Origin: Buttiauxella sp965119215
Lineage (GTDB): Bacteria; Pseudomonadota; Gammaproteobacteria; Enterobacterales; Enterobacteriaceae
Length of the DNA stretch: 64,000 nucleotides
Assembly: GCA_965119215.1 (NCBI GenBank)
Contig: CBCPKK010000023.1
Coordinates: 1-64,000 of the forward strand
Reading direction: 5' to 3'
This document shows, one piece after another, positions 1 to 9,439 of this stretch; the stretch's first letter is position 1; each line of letters begins with the position of its first letter. The notes beneath the pieces are model-generated. The model was not told the DNA's origin, did not search any database, and saw nothing but the letters and a program-made list of their open reading frames with translations. A program made the translations under genes and the position numbers.

Positions 1-177
1 ATTTTTGCTGTCTGCGATTTACAGAACCTCCTTCCAAACAAGCTAAAAAGATTAGCTCGCTCACAATTTTTAACGCAACTAGATTGAAACAGACAACTCT
101 GTATAACATCTGTTTTATCACCTGCTTTACTGGATCCTTAGGCTTTCGCCTCTTCAGGAAGACAGGAGATTTATAAA

Positions 178-1482
178 ATGACAGAAGCAGCAACAACCCA
201 TCAGGATAAAGCTGCTCTTACAGGTTCCGATACACGTCGTCGTATATGGGCAATTGTGGGAGCGTCATCGGGGAATTTGGTCGAGTGGTTTGATTTCTAT
301 GTCTACTCATTCTGTTCTCTCTATTTTGCACATATCTTTTTCCCATCCGGGAATAGCACGACACAACTTCTACAGACAGCAGGTGTATTTGCTGCAGGTT
401 TCTTGATGCGGCCAATTGGCGGCTGGATGTTTGGCTATATTGCCGATAAACACGGACGCAAAAACTCAATGCTGATTTCCGTTTGCATGATGTGCTTCGG
501 ATCTCTGGTGATCGCTTGCTTACCGGGCTATTCCGCCATTGGCACATGGGCCCCTGCGCTACTTTTACTGGCTCGCTTATTTCAGGGGTTATCTGTCGGC
601 GGTGAATACGGCACTAGCGCTACTTACATGAGTGAAGTTGCAGTAGAAGGGCGAAAGGGTTTTTATGCCTCTTTTCAATATGTAACGCTAATTGGCGGGC
701 AGCTTTTAGCACTGTTAGTCGTAGTTGTACTTCAACAGGTTCTTAGTGAGGGAGAATTACGTGAATGGGGCTGGAGAATACCGTTCGCACTTGGAGCTGT
801 CCTGGCGGTCGTTGCTCTTTATCTGCGCCGTTCACTAAATGAAACCTCAGATAAAGCAGCCCGGGAGCATAAGGATGCGGGGACTCTGAGCGGGCTGTGG
901 AAAAACCGTCAAGCCTTCATCATGGTACTTGGATTCACCGCAGGTGGTTCGTTAAGTTTTTATACCTTCACAACCTATATGCAAAAGTACTTAGTGAATA
1001 CCGCGGGTATGCATGCCAATACAGCCAGTGCATTAATGACTTTTGCATTGTTTATATTTATGTTGGTGCAGCCCTTCTTTGGCGCGCTGTCGGATAAAAT
1101 TGGCCGTCGTAATTCTATGCTTTGTTTTGGTGGATTAGCGACAGTGATGACAGTGCCCATTCTGACTGCCTTACAAAATGTGAATTCCCCCTATGCGGCA
1201 TTCGGTCTTGTCATGTTGGCTATGTTGATAGCTAGTTTTTACACTTCCATTAGTGGGATTTTGAAAGCTGAGATGTTCCCGCCAGAGGTTCGTGCTTTAG
1301 GCGTCGGTCTGTCTTATGCAGTGGCAAATGCACTGTTTGGCGGATCGGCCGAATATGTTGCACTCTCACTGAAATCTATAGGAATGGAGACCACATTTTT
1401 CTGGTATGTCTCAGGGATGGGCGCTCTGGCATTCCTGGTATCGCTGCTGTTGCACCGCAAAGGGAAGGGTATCAAACTTTAA
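178..1482 (+). CDS. kgtP: alpha-ketoglutarate permease KgtP
   Basis: This 434-residue inner-membrane protein is a proton symporter for 2-oxoglutarate, of the metabolite:H+ symporter branch of the major facilitator superfamily. The sequence shows about 12 hydrophobic segments. The N-terminal NLVEWFDFYVYS segment and the loop 2-3 signature GYIADKHGRKNS are typical, and a second copy, ALSDKIGRRNS, follows the central loop. Length matches E. coli KgtP (432). The start is supported by AGGAG at 164-168, nine bases before the ATG. The gene converges on yfiM and the two reading frames overlap by 4 bases. In E. coli the same gene borders yfiM-pssA, so position and sequence agree. I see no clear promoter in the 177 bases upstream. 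Confidence 0.95.
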   Translation: MTEAATTHQDKAALTGSDTRRRIWAIVGASSGNLVEWFDFYVYSFCSLYFAHIFFPSGNSTTQLLQTAGVFAAGFLMRPIGGWMFGYIADKHGRKNSMLISVCMMCFGSLVIACLPGYSAIGTWAPALLLLARLFQGLSVGGEYGTSATYMSEVAVEGRKGFYASFQYVTLIGGQLLALLVVVVLQQVLSEGELREWGWRIPFALGAVLAVVALYLRRSLNETSDKAAREHKDAGTLSGLWKNRQAFIMVLGFTAGGSLSFYTFTTYMQKYLVNTAGMHANTASALMTFALFIFMLVQPFFGALSDKIGRRNSMLCFGGLATVMTVPILTALQNVNSPYAAFGLVMLAMLIASFYTSISGILKAEMFPPEVRALGVGLSYAVANALFGGSAEYVALSLKSIGMETTFFWYVSGMGALAFLVSLLLHRKGKGIKL

Positions 1483-1802
1483 TATTTGGCAAATTGCCAT
1501 ATTGCATAGCCGGTGGCTGCACCGGCTACATCCCATGTGAAATCTTTCCAGCTCCATCCACTTCCGGCCTCGCGACTATCCCAAAACTCTTTTGTCGCTC
1601 CAAGACTTACCGAAAATAAGAAGCCGAAATTCGCACTACGTGAATCACTCCAACCCTGATGTTGACCATACTCATTACCCGCTGCAGATAAAATAGCCGA
1701 CGCCATAAAATGCTGGGCTTTGTCCTGGCCATGCCATTGATCTTGAGCCATATGGCTACAACCACTGAGAAGGAATAGATAGGGGAGTAAAACACGCGGC
1801 AT
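1479..1802 (-). CDS. yfiM: YfiM family lipoprotein
   Basis: This 107-residue envelope lipoprotein has no known function. It starts with a short hydrophobic signal ending in the lipobox LLSGC, with the lipidated cysteine at residue 15. The mature part carries small-residue-rich stretches (SAILSAAGNEY, DVAGAATGYAIW) like those of the YfiM family, whose E. coli member is also 107 residues. GGAGAA lies just upstream of the ATG. It follows pssA on the same strand but is separated from it by a terminator-like hairpin. Its 3' end overlaps kgtP by 4 bases. Confidence 0.88.
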   Translation of the reverse strand: MPRVLLPYLFLLSGCSHMAQDQWHGQDKAQHFMASAILSAAGNEYGQHQGWSDSRSANFGFLFSVSLGATKEFWDSREAGSGWSWKDFTWDVAGAATGYAIWQFAKY

Positions 1803-1820
1803 TCATTATTCTCCGGCTAT

Positions 1821-1846
1821 AAAAAAACCCTGCAAGCAGGGCTTTT
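1821..1846 (-). terminator. terminator downstream of pssA
   Basis: A CCCTG/CAGGG hairpin with a four-base loop is flanked by seven A residues on its left and TTTT on its right. On the minus strand it reads as a GC stem followed by a U tract, placed just after the pssA stop. It also looks usable in the other direction. Confidence 0.7.
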
Positions 1847-1862
1847 CAGTACAGTAGATGAA

Positions 1863-3218
1863 CTACAGAATACGACTGATCAGACGATCTATACGAATAC
1901 GACGCAAGCGGCGAATAAGCTTACGCACTTTCACGGGATATTCCGCGATACTCTGCAAATCACGGTAGTGCTGAACAACAGTGGTATGGGTACGAATTAA
2001 ATCCAATTCATGATCGCGCTGTTCGGTCAGCTCTTGCTTAGGATCATGAATAAGAATCGCGTTCTCCAGATCCAGCCGCCATGCCCTTGGGTTCAGGTTA
2101 TTACCCGTCAGCAGCATCCACTCTTCGTCGACCCACATACCTTTAAGATGGTAGCTGTTATCGTCGTCTTTCCACAGACGGACAATTAGTTGTCCGCTGT
2201 TTACGTAATATTGTAAGCGGCTCAGGAAGCGGCGAAGGTTAATTTCATAGAGATAAGGCAAGGCACCGATTATCTTAAATGGCTGATCTTCTGGAATATA
2301 AAAATCATTCGCCGTTTTATCACCCACGATAATTTCGACCTGCTTCCCTTCGCGTAACAGCTGAATAATATTACGCACCAGCACGGCTGGCAGGTTGAAA
2401 TAAGGTGTGCAGATCACCAGTTTACGCTCGGTGCACGGCATCAAATGGTAGATAGTTTTATTGAGCAGACTGGTTTTACCCAACCCGACCAGAGGCGTAA
2501 CGGCGAGTTGCTCGTTATCCGCATTACCCTGGAAATGGAAACTCGCATCGCGCAGTTCCTGGCGGAACAAACGGATATCGTTTTTAATCTCCGGGCTTTT
2601 TGGTCTGTGTTGTCTATCTAGTCGATGAACAGCGCGGCCTCGCACCAGATTTTCGTGCATCCAGTTATACATGATGTCGGATAACTGCGTATTGCAGATG
2701 ATCTGATAACGGTCATAACGATATTTATCATGCTGATGTAAGTAGACATCGTTGACGCTGGCGCCGCTGTAAATGACGCAATCATCGACAATAAAACCTT
2801 TGAAGTGCAAAACCCCCAACGCTTCACGAGTATTTACCGGCACGCCATACACTGGGATCTCTACGCCGGGATATTCCTCGGTCATACGATGATACCAGTC
2901 AGCGTTAGTATTGGTTGCAGCAGCACCGATACGGCCTCGTTGCGCACGATGCCAATCTACCAGAACCGTCACTTCAATTTCCGGACGTTGTTGTTTTGCC
3001 TCGTAGAGCGCAGTTAACACGGCTTTACCCGCGTCATCTTGCTCAAGATACAAGGCAATAATACAGATGCGGTGAGTTGCGCTAGCAATTTTTTGCAGCA
3101 GGACTTCACGGAAATCCGCTGGGGAGAAAAGGGTCTTTACATCATCAACTGACTGAGAAAGCTTCGGCAATTGGGCAAGGTGTTGTTGATGTTTATTACG
3201 TTTAAATTTAGACAACAT
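1863..3218 (-). CDS. pssA: CDP-diacylglycerol--serine O-phosphatidyltransferase PssA
   Basis: PssA joins CDP-diacylglycerol and L-serine to give phosphatidylserine and CMP, the committed step towards phosphatidylethanolamine. It is a type I, peripheral enzyme of the phospholipase D superfamily. Two HKD-type motifs are visible, HFKGFIVDD near residue 137 and HLKGMWVDE near residue 355, each with the expected His, Lys and Asp. The C terminus is very basic (KVRKLIRRLRRIRIDR), consistent with binding to ribosomes or acidic lipid. I chose the ATG at 3218, which gives 451 residues as in E. coli. A GTG directly before it (3221) would add one residue. A terminator hairpin follows the stop. Confidence 0.95.
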   Translation of the reverse strand: MLSKFKRNKHQQHLAQLPKLSQSVDDVKTLFSPADFREVLLQKIASATHRICIIALYLEQDDAGKAVLTALYEAKQQRPEIEVTVLVDWHRAQRGRIGAAATNTNADWYHRMTEEYPGVEIPVYGVPVNTREALGVLHFKGFIVDDCVIYSGASVNDVYLHQHDKYRYDRYQIICNTQLSDIMYNWMHENLVRGRAVHRLDRQHRPKSPEIKNDIRLFRQELRDASFHFQGNADNEQLAVTPLVGLGKTSLLNKTIYHLMPCTERKLVICTPYFNLPAVLVRNIIQLLREGKQVEIIVGDKTANDFYIPEDQPFKIIGALPYLYEINLRRFLSRLQYYVNSGQLIVRLWKDDDNSYHLKGMWVDEEWMLLTGNNLNPRAWRLDLENAILIHDPKQELTEQRDHELDLIRTHTTVVQHYRDLQSIAEYPVKVRKLIRRLRRIRIDRLISRIL

Positions 3219-3332
3219 CACAGTGCGTATCTTCTCTATTCATTGGATGGCCTTCTGCAAAATCCAGACGTCAGAACTTGCTGATAATACCACTACTGAC
3301 CTGCAAAGTGATTAAGTTTTCCAGTACCTTAC

Positions 3333-5993
3333 TCACGAATCTATGCTTTTTATCAATGGAAGAGTCAGACTAACGATGCCATCTTCTAGCTGTATATCGA
3401 CATCAAATCCGAGTTTCCGCGCCAGAGACACCATACCTCGGTTGTTCGGCATCGTAATGCCATTCAGCCTTTGAAGCCCATGCTCGCCCGTATAGGCAAT
3501 CAGTTTTTCCAGTAAGCGACGCCCCAATCCCAACCCTTTTAAATCAGAACGTACAAGTACGGCAAATTCAGCATCGATGTTATCGGGATCTGAGATAGCG
3601 CGCGTAACGCCGATTATCTCGCTATTGCCGTTATGTTGACGGACAGCGACAAAAGCCATTTCTCGATCGTAGTCGATCTGGGTCATATTGGCTAAATCTT
3701 CGTGGGTAAATTCGTTGATCTCACTGAAATAGCGATAGTAAAGATCCTCTTTGGTGACCAACGAAATAAACTGCTGAAGCAGGGGTTCATCTTCTGGAAG
3801 GATCGGACGGAACAGGCATTGTTCGCCATTCTTGAGCGTCACACTTTCTTCAAGTTGATAAGGATACGGCCGGATTGCCAGACGAGTTTCTGCGTCGCCT
3901 TCGAATTTTTCGAGCTGCAAAGTGACATCGAGCAAAGTGAACTCGTTACCCGAAGCCAGAAGCGGATGAATATCCAGACGACGGATTTCAGGGCAATCAA
4001 CGATCAGGTTGGAAACCTGCACCAGAACCTGGCTAATGCCGGGGACATCCAACGGACGTAATGCGCTTCGACCACGAATTTTGCCGCTCTTTATCGCCTG
4101 AATGACCAGATAGCGAGCAAGATTCATATTGAGTGGGGGTAATGCCACAACAGCTTGCTGGTCAGGACGCCATTCCACACCGCCTTCGCCCAGCATGATC
4201 AGCGGGCCGAAAACGGGATCATGTTCAACAACAATTCGTAATTCCTGGGCTCCGGCACGGTTAGCCATACTTTGAACCAGTAACCCATGAATACGCGCCT
4301 GTGGCCATGTCATTTTGACACGGTCGATAATCGCGTCAGCGGCTTGCTGAACTTCGGCGGCTGTTCTCAGATATAGCATTACCCCCTGAACTTCCGACTT
4401 ATGAGGAATGTCAGGGGAGCGCAATTTCAGCGCCACGGGATAACCAATCTGCTCCGCAATATGTACCGCTTCCGCACTGTCTCCGGCAATCCACGTTGGT
4501 AGCGTATTCAGTCCATACGCCTGCAAAATAGGCCGCACTTCATGGGTATCGAGCGAAGTAGCTCCTTCATTTAATGCTTGCTGGAGAAGATGATGGGCTT
4601 CACTGGCATTGGCTTTGAGGTTAGCAGGCAAGGCAGGGGTTTCACGTAATTGCTTCTGATTCCGGCGATATTCCACCATATGCATAAATGCCGTTACTGC
4701 ACCTTCGGGAGTGCGGTAAGTTGGAATACCTGCATCACTAAACAGCCGCCTTGCTTCCTGGGAGGAAAATTCGCCACACCAGTTGGTAATTAACGTGATG
4801 TATTTACCGCGCGGATGTCGCCGTATTAATTCGATTAGTGCGTTGGCGCTTTCAGTTCCTGGAGCCGCAGCACTCGGAGCGTGAATAATCATCAACGCAT
4901 CAAAGTCGTGACTATCGAGCAGAGTTTCGACCGCGTGCAGGTAGCGTTCAGGTGTTGCATCGTCGCGTAGATCTAACGGATTGCCACTCTCTACACTCAC
5001 TGGCAGCGCACTTTTTAGCTTATTGAGTATTTCATCGCTCAGCTTCGCCAGTTTTCCGTTGCGTAGCCATAGCTCGTCCAGTGCCAGTGCTGCAGGTGCT
5101 GCGCCATTGCTGATAATCATTAAGCGCTCACCGCGCAGTGGCCTCATATGGCTTAGCGTTTCTACCGCCGAGAACAGCTCATGCGTATCCTGAACACGTA
5201 ATAAACCCGCACGCTGAATAGCAGCATCCCATGCGGCATCAAGCCCGAGATGTGTTTTAAGCAATTCCTGAGCTTTGGCGCTACGGCCACTTTTAATCAC
5301 CAGAATCGGTTTGTTACGCGAAGCACTTCGCGCTGCTGAAACAAAGCGGCGCGCATCGCTCAAATGTTCGAGATAAAGCAAAATAGCGCTGGTTTTGGTA
5401 TCTCGAGCCAAATAATCCAGTAGCTCATCCACATCTATATCGAGACTGTCACCCAGCGCGATAAACCATGAAAAGCCCATTTCACGTTGTTGAGCCCAAT
5501 CCAGAATCGTATTGGAGACAGCGGCAGATTGCGAAATGAAAGCCAACTTGCCTTTTTGGATTGGGACCGGGGAGAAACTCGCATTAAGACCTTGCCATGG
5601 AGCAAGCAAACCAAGGCTATTGGGGCCAAGTAAACGCATCTGCCATCGGGTAGCTGAAGCCAGTAATTCAGGTAACTGTTCTGGAGGAGCTGAGAGAATA
5701 ATGCAGGCTTTACAGCCTTTCTCACCCAGTGATTGCAGTAATTCGAGATTACGTTTTGAGTGAGTACAAATGATGGCGAGATCGGGGGGAAAGGGGAGGC
5801 TTGCTATATCAGGCCAGGCAAGAACGCCACATACCGCTTTATGGCTGGGTGTGACGGGCATCACTGGCCCGTTAAAGCCCCCGGCAAGTAGATTGCGCAT
5901 CATTAAATAGCCTGCGCGATCTGTTTTTGCGGAAGCCCCGATCACAGCGATTGATTTGGGACGCAGCAGCGCCTCCAGCCCACGTTGACTCAT
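3333..5993 (-). CDS. patZ: protein lysine acetyltransferase PatZ (Pka/YfiQ)
   Basis: This 886-residue protein matches E. coli PatZ in length and plan. The N-terminal two thirds resemble an NDP-forming acyl-CoA synthetase (CoA-binding Rossmann fold beginning LLRPKSIAVIGASAK), followed by an ATP-grasp-like region around residues 480-700. The C-terminal 160 residues are a GNAT acetyltransferase (VRSDLKGLGLGRRLLEKLIAY is the acetyl-CoA loop). Family knowledge: it uses acetyl-CoA to acetylate lysines, including on acetyl-CoA synthetase, and so tunes central metabolism. The start is supported by GGGAGAGAG upstream of the ATG. It lies 32 bases downstream of tapT and may share its transcript. Confidence 0.94.
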   Translation of the reverse strand: MSQRGLEALLRPKSIAVIGASAKTDRAGYLMMRNLLAGGFNGPVMPVTPSHKAVCGVLAWPDIASLPFPPDLAIICTHSKRNLELLQSLGEKGCKACIILSAPPEQLPELLASATRWQMRLLGPNSLGLLAPWQGLNASFSPVPIQKGKLAFISQSAAVSNTILDWAQQREMGFSWFIALGDSLDIDVDELLDYLARDTKTSAILLYLEHLSDARRFVSAARSASRNKPILVIKSGRSAKAQELLKTHLGLDAAWDAAIQRAGLLRVQDTHELFSAVETLSHMRPLRGERLMIISNGAAPAALALDELWLRNGKLAKLSDEILNKLKSALPVSVESGNPLDLRDDATPERYLHAVETLLDSHDFDALMIIHAPSAAAPGTESANALIELIRRHPRGKYITLITNWCGEFSSQEARRLFSDAGIPTYRTPEGAVTAFMHMVEYRRNQKQLRETPALPANLKANASEAHHLLQQALNEGATSLDTHEVRPILQAYGLNTLPTWIAGDSAEAVHIAEQIGYPVALKLRSPDIPHKSEVQGVMLYLRTAAEVQQAADAIIDRVKMTWPQARIHGLLVQSMANRAGAQELRIVVEHDPVFGPLIMLGEGGVEWRPDQQAVVALPPLNMNLARYLVIQAIKSGKIRGRSALRPLDVPGISQVLVQVSNLIVDCPEIRRLDIHPLLASGNEFTLLDVTLQLEKFEGDAETRLAIRPYPYQLEESVTLKNGEQCLFRPILPEDEPLLQQFISLVTKEDLYYRYFSEINEFTHEDLANMTQIDYDREMAFVAVRQHNGNSEIIGVTRAISDPDNIDAEFAVLVRSDLKGLGLGRRLLEKLIAYTGEHGLQRLNGITMPNNRGMVSLARKLGFDVDIQLEDGIVSLTLPLIKSIDS

Positions 5994-6025
5994 AGCTCTC
6001 TCCCCTGAGAATTAACTCAGTGAGT

Positions 6026-6727
6026 TTAAACGCTTTCTGACTCTGTTGCTGTGATGCTGGACTGATGATGAGGTTTGCCTGCCAGATATCGTTCACGAAA
6101 CAGAGTGAAATGTTCGGTCAGCCCGACGGCGGCATGCTCATCATCGGCAAGTGCAAGCAGTGCTGCGGCGACTTCTGCGGTGCAATATTGCCCATCAGCG
6201 TGCGCTTCGCGAAGCCGATAGGCAGAGACAATGCTCAAATCCACCGAAATCACGGGCAGTTGATCAAGATAAGGGCTCTTGCGGAACATCTTGCGAGCTT
6301 CTGTCCAGGTGCCATCCAGCATAATAAAGAGCGGTGGCTTTCCACTTTTGGGTGGCGTAGTCAGCACTTCTCTACCAGCGCTTGCATAAGAAGCAGGGAA
6401 GACCACCATCGCTTGATAATCTGGAGATCTGACTAAATCGAGTAGCGCCTGTGGTGGTTCGGTGCGCGACCATTGAAACGCCTCTGTGTCAGGCAAAATA
6501 TCTGCGATTAACCTTCCAGTATTGCTGGGTTTCATTGGCTCGGTATCGAACATGACCAAACAGAAACGGCTTCGCGCTTTCTGGGGCTTGAGTGTTTCAC
6601 ACAAACATTGTTTCAGTGGCAGCAAACAACGCTGGCAACGGCGAATGCGATTACCACGGGCAAGGAAGGGGCGAGTAGCGCGTGCCAGGCGTTTGGCACG
6701 AAGACGTAGGACGGCGTTTTCAGTCAT
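6026..6727 (-). CDS. tapT: tRNA-uridine aminocarboxypropyltransferase TapT (YfiP)
   Basis: This 233-residue DTW-domain protein matches E. coli TapT (232), which transfers the 3-amino-3-carboxypropyl group of S-adenosylmethionine to uridine 47 of tRNA to make acp3U. The domain signature IMLDGTWTEARKM is present, as is the downstream motif YLDQLPVISVDL. The N-terminal Cys cluster (RCQRC..QCLC) is the usual metal-binding element. No strong ribosome binding site precedes the ATG, but the N-terminal sequence MTENAVL matches the E. coli start. It is co-directional with patZ, 32 bases upstream of it. Confidence 0.92.
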   Translation of the reverse strand: MTENAVLRLRAKRLARATRPFLARGNRIRRCQRCLLPLKQCLCETLKPQKARSRFCLVMFDTEPMKPSNTGRLIADILPDTEAFQWSRTEPPQALLDLVRSPDYQAMVVFPASYASAGREVLTTPPKSGKPPLFIMLDGTWTEARKMFRKSPYLDQLPVISVDLSIVSAYRLREAHADGQYCTAEVAAALLALADDEHAAVGLTEHFTLFRERYLAGKPHHQSSITATESESV

Positions 6728-6800
6728 CAGATAAACAAGTTTAAAAACGCCATTCTAACGTAGATGAACTGAACGGGTACGATAAACCGTACCCGTAAAC

Positions 6801-7220
6801 TTAGATGTTTTCGTTCAACCAGCTATCAAACGGCGCTTTTGGCATCGCACCATTAAGCATGTCGACCATTTCACCTTTTTTGAACACCATAATGGTCGGA
6901 ATGCTGCGGATACGGAAACGTGCGCTCAGTGCAGGTTCGGCTTCGGTATTGACCTTAACGAAACGCACTTTGCCACTGCGTTCTTCCGCCACATCTTCAA
7001 AAATAGGCGCGAAGTTGACGCATGGGCCACACCACGGCGCCCAGAAATCGACAACGACAGGTAAATCGTCTTGCAGCAGTTTATCCAGGGTTTCGCTGGT
7101 GGCATTAATCACCTCACCATCAAACAGATCATGACCACAACGGCCGCATTTAGCACCGTCATCAATACGTTCATCGGGAATGCGATTAATCGCCTGGCAG
7201 GCGGCACAAACGGTATTCAT
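6801..7220 (-). CDS. trxC: thioredoxin 2 TrxC
   Basis: TrxC is a cytoplasmic thiol-disulfide reductant. It has a zinc-binding N-terminal extension with cysteines at residues 5, 8, 25 and 28, then a thioredoxin fold with the active site WCGPC (Cys64 and Cys67) and the cis-proline loop SIPTIM. The length of 139 residues equals that of E. coli TrxC. GAGGT precedes the ATG. E. coli trxC is induced by OxyR. The 211-base gap to the divergent yfiF would hold such a site, but I could not assign one by eye. Confidence 0.96.
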   Translation of the reverse strand: MNTVCAACQAINRIPDERIDDGAKCGRCGHDLFDGEVINATSETLDKLLQDDLPVVVDFWAPWCGPCVNFAPIFEDVAEERSGKVRFVKVNTEAEPALSARFRIRSIPTIMVFKKGEMVDMLNGAMPKAPFDSWLNENI

Positions 7221-7431
7221 AACTAACCTCTAAAGGAAGTGTTGTCCGAAAATGGCAAAATTCTTAGATGATGTTTCATGTATGTTAAATATTATCAGTG
7301 ATTAATCGAGTGCCAGCCAAGTGATTTATTCGATGGATATAATAGTTATTGGCTTTTGACCAAAGTTAATGGCTAACCCGTGCCACATCGGGTAATCTGC
7401 GCGCCACGCGCTCAGCCAGGTGGAGAGAAGA

Positions 7432-8484
7432 ATGAACGACGAATTTAAAGGTAAAAGCGGCAAGGTCAAAGTGATGTATGTCCGCAGTGACGATGACAGC
7501 GAAACACGTAGCCAAAACCCGCGCACAGGTAAAGGTGGCGGGCGTCCGGCGGCACCGTCACGTGGCGAGGGCCGACGTGGCCCACGTAGCGAGGATAAAC
7601 CTGGCGCCGGGCGCGATCGGAATCGTAGTGAAGATCGCGGTGATAACCCGTGGCGTACGGTTTCTCGTCCGCCGCGAGAAGAAGCGACTGAAGCAGGCGA
7701 GCAAATGGGTGCCAACGGCAGACCCATTGTTGACCCTGAAATTATTCGCCGTCAGCGTGCGGAAGAAACACGTGTTTACGGTGAAAATGCTTGTCAGGCT
7801 CTGTTCCAAAGCCGTCCTGATTGCATCGTTCGCGGCTGGTTTGTCCAGAGCGTAACGCCGCGTTTCAAGGAAGCATTGCGTTGGATGGCAGCAAACCGTA
7901 AAGCCTACCATGTGGTTGACGATGCTGAGCTGGTCAAAGCGTCAGGCACTGAACACCACGGTGGCGTTTGCTTCATCATCAAAAAACGCCGCGGTATCAC
8001 GGTTCAAAGCTGGTTATCTAAAGCTGGTGAAGAAGATTGTGTACTGGCGCTGGAAAACGTTGGTAACCCGCACAACCTCGGCGGCATTATGCGCAGTTGT
8101 GCACACTTCGGTGTGAAAGGTTTGCTGGTGGAAGACGCTGCAATGCTGGAGTCTGGTGCTGCGGTTCGTACTGCTGAAGGCGGTGCGGAGCATGTTGAAG
8201 CTATCAGCGGCGAGACTTTCAATGAAGGTCTGGAGCAATTCCGCAAAGCGGGTTACACCATTGTCACCACATCAAGCCATAAAGGGACTCCGCTTTTCAA
8301 AGCTGAACTGCCTAAGAAAATGGTTCTGGTGTTAGGGCAAGAACGTGAAGGCGTTTCCGATGCAATCTTTGAAAATGCTGATATGAGCGTTGCTATTGAT
8401 GGTACCGGTAATGTCGAAAGCCTGAACGTATCAGTCGCAACCGGTGTGTTGTTGGCTGAATGGTGGCGTCAAAACAAAGCGTAA
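7432..8484 (+). CDS. yfiF: TrmH/SpoU family RNA methyltransferase homologue YfiF
   Basis: This 350-residue protein is a SPOUT-class methyltransferase homologue. Residues 1 to about 100 are rich in Arg, Gly, Asp and Pro and look disordered. A substrate-binding module follows (NACQALFQSRPD), then the SpoU domain with ALENVGNPHNLGGIMRSC, LVLGQEREGV and the knot motif ESLNVSVATGVLLAEW. No target RNA is established for the family in E. coli, so the substrate is unknown. I chose the ATG at 7432 because GGAGAGAAG stands directly before it and the protein then begins MNDEFKGKSGKVK as in E. coli. A GTG at 7420 overlaps that ribosome binding site. A terminator follows. Confidence 0.93.
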   Translation: MNDEFKGKSGKVKVMYVRSDDDSETRSQNPRTGKGGGRPAAPSRGEGRRGPRSEDKPGAGRDRNRSEDRGDNPWRTVSRPPREEATEAGEQMGANGRPIVDPEIIRRQRAEETRVYGENACQALFQSRPDCIVRGWFVQSVTPRFKEALRWMAANRKAYHVVDDAELVKASGTEHHGGVCFIIKKRRGITVQSWLSKAGEEDCVLALENVGNPHNLGGIMRSCAHFGVKGLLVEDAAMLESGAAVRTAEGGAEHVEAISGETFNEGLEQFRKAGYTIVTTSSHKGTPLFKAELPKKMVLVLGQEREGVSDAIFENADMSVAIDGTGNVESLNVSVATGVLLAEWWRQNKA

Positions 8485-8504
8485 TGCTTTGGAATGATTG
8501 CTTT

Positions 8505-8531
8505 AAAAAGCCAGCGAAAGCTGGCTTTTTT
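8505..8531. terminator. bidirectional terminator between yfiF and ung
   Basis: A perfect AGCCAGC/GCTGGCT stem with a GAAA tetraloop is flanked by five A residues on the left and six T residues on the right. It can therefore end both yfiF (plus strand) and ung (minus strand). Confidence 0.9.
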
Positions 8532-8538
8532 GTCTCTT

Positions 8539-9219
8539 TTATTCAGGTAATACAGGCGTCCAGTTAATCACTGGCTGGTTGTGTTCCGTCAAATACTGAT
8601 TGGTCTTTGAGAAGTGACCGCAGCCCAGGAAACCCCGATGTGCAGACAGAGGCGAAGGGTGGGGGGCTTGCAAAACATAATGGCGCTGTCGGTCGATAAA
8701 GCTGCCTTTTTTCTGCGCATGCGAACCCCACAGTAAAAAGACTACCCCTTCACAGTGTTCATTTATCAACGCTATCACTTTATCCGTAAATGTTTCCCAG
8801 CCTAACTTTGCATGGGAATGCGCATTTCCAGCTTCGACGGTTAATACCGTATTCAGCAACAGCACGCCCTGGTGCGCCCAGCTTTCCAGATAACCATGCT
8901 TTGGCCGCTCGAAACCCGCAATATCGCTCTGCAACTCTTTATACATATTGGCTAATGAAGGAGGCACAGCAACGCCCGGTAAAACGGAAAAAGCCAACCC
9001 ATGTGCTTGCCCTGGCCCGTGATAGGGGTCTTGCCCAAGGATCACAACTTTCACATCACTCAGCTCAGTAAACCTGAAAGCATTGAATACGTCTTTCTGC
9101 GGAGGATAAACAGTGACTCCAGAAGCTCGTCGTTCAGCAACGGTTGCCAGGATATTGGTGAAATAGGGTTGTTGCTTTTCTTGCGCCAGCACGTCGTGCC
9201 AGGTGAGGTGGGTCGTCAT
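8539..9219 (-). CDS. ung: uracil-DNA glycosylase Ung
   Basis: Ung removes uracil from DNA to begin base excision repair. The 226-residue protein carries the water-activating motif GQDPYHGPGQAHG with catalytic Asp64, and the DNA-intercalating HPSPLSAHRG loop with its His near residue 185. The family-A pocket sequence LLLNTVLTV is also present. Length is close to E. coli Ung (229). AGGAG lies six bases before the ATG. It converges on yfiF, with a shared terminator between them, and diverges from grcA. Confidence 0.97.
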   Translation of the reverse strand: MTTHLTWHDVLAQEKQQPYFTNILATVAERRASGVTVYPPQKDVFNAFRFTELSDVKVVILGQDPYHGPGQAHGLAFSVLPGVAVPPSLANMYKELQSDIAGFERPKHGYLESWAHQGVLLLNTVLTVEAGNAHSHAKLGWETFTDKVIALINEHCEGVVFLLWGSHAQKKGSFIDRQRHYVLQAPHPSPLSAHRGFLGCGHFSKTNQYLTEHNQPVINWTPVLPE

Positions 9220-9347
9220 CTCGCTCTCCTGCGATTCGGAATGGTGATAGCTTAACGGCTTCTTTCTCCTAAATAAAATCGATGAGGCTCAAACCTAAAA
9301 AAAGTTGAAAATTTACATGATTTTTAATTTCAGATGGTTGGGCTAAG

Positions 9348-9361
9348 TTGATGTAAAACAA
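9348..9361 (+). promoter_or_regulatory. distal FNR site of grcA
   Basis: TTGATGTAAAACAA matches the FNR consensus TTGAT-N4-ATCAA in all but one position of the right half. Its centre lies exactly 53 bases upstream of the proximal site. E. coli yfiD (grcA) is known to have FNR sites at -40.5 and -93.5, which is the same 53-base offset. Confidence 0.8.
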
Positions 9362-9400
9362 ATAAATGATATGATAGGCACATTAGATGCATGGATTTAA

Positions 9401-9414
9401 TTGATTTAAATCAA
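9401..9414 (+). promoter_or_regulatory. proximal FNR site of grcA
   Basis: TTGATTTAAATCAA is a perfect palindromic FNR site. If it sits at -40.5, as in E. coli, transcription begins near 9447-9448. This agrees with the -10 candidate TAGTAT at 9434-9439. The arrangement predicts a class II FNR-activated, anaerobically induced promoter. Confidence 0.9.
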
Positions 9415-9433
9415 GGTTTGATGTGGGTTTGGC

Positions 9434-9439
9434 TAGTAT
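9434..9439 (+). promoter_or_regulatory. -10 element of the grcA promoter
   Basis: TAGTAT lies 26 bases downstream of the centre of the perfect FNR site and about 8 bases before the predicted start. The -35 region is occupied by the FNR site, as expected for an activator-dependent promoter. Confidence 0.65.

Noticed and set aside
84..107. TTGAAA and TATAAC as a kgtP promoter
   Set aside because: The two hexamers are only 12 bases apart, too close for a sigma-70 promoter.
7326..7727. 133-codon minus-strand frame opposite the start of yfiF
   Set aside because: Its Arg/Pro/Ser-rich translation mirrors the Arg/Gly-rich N terminus of yfiF and it has no start signal.
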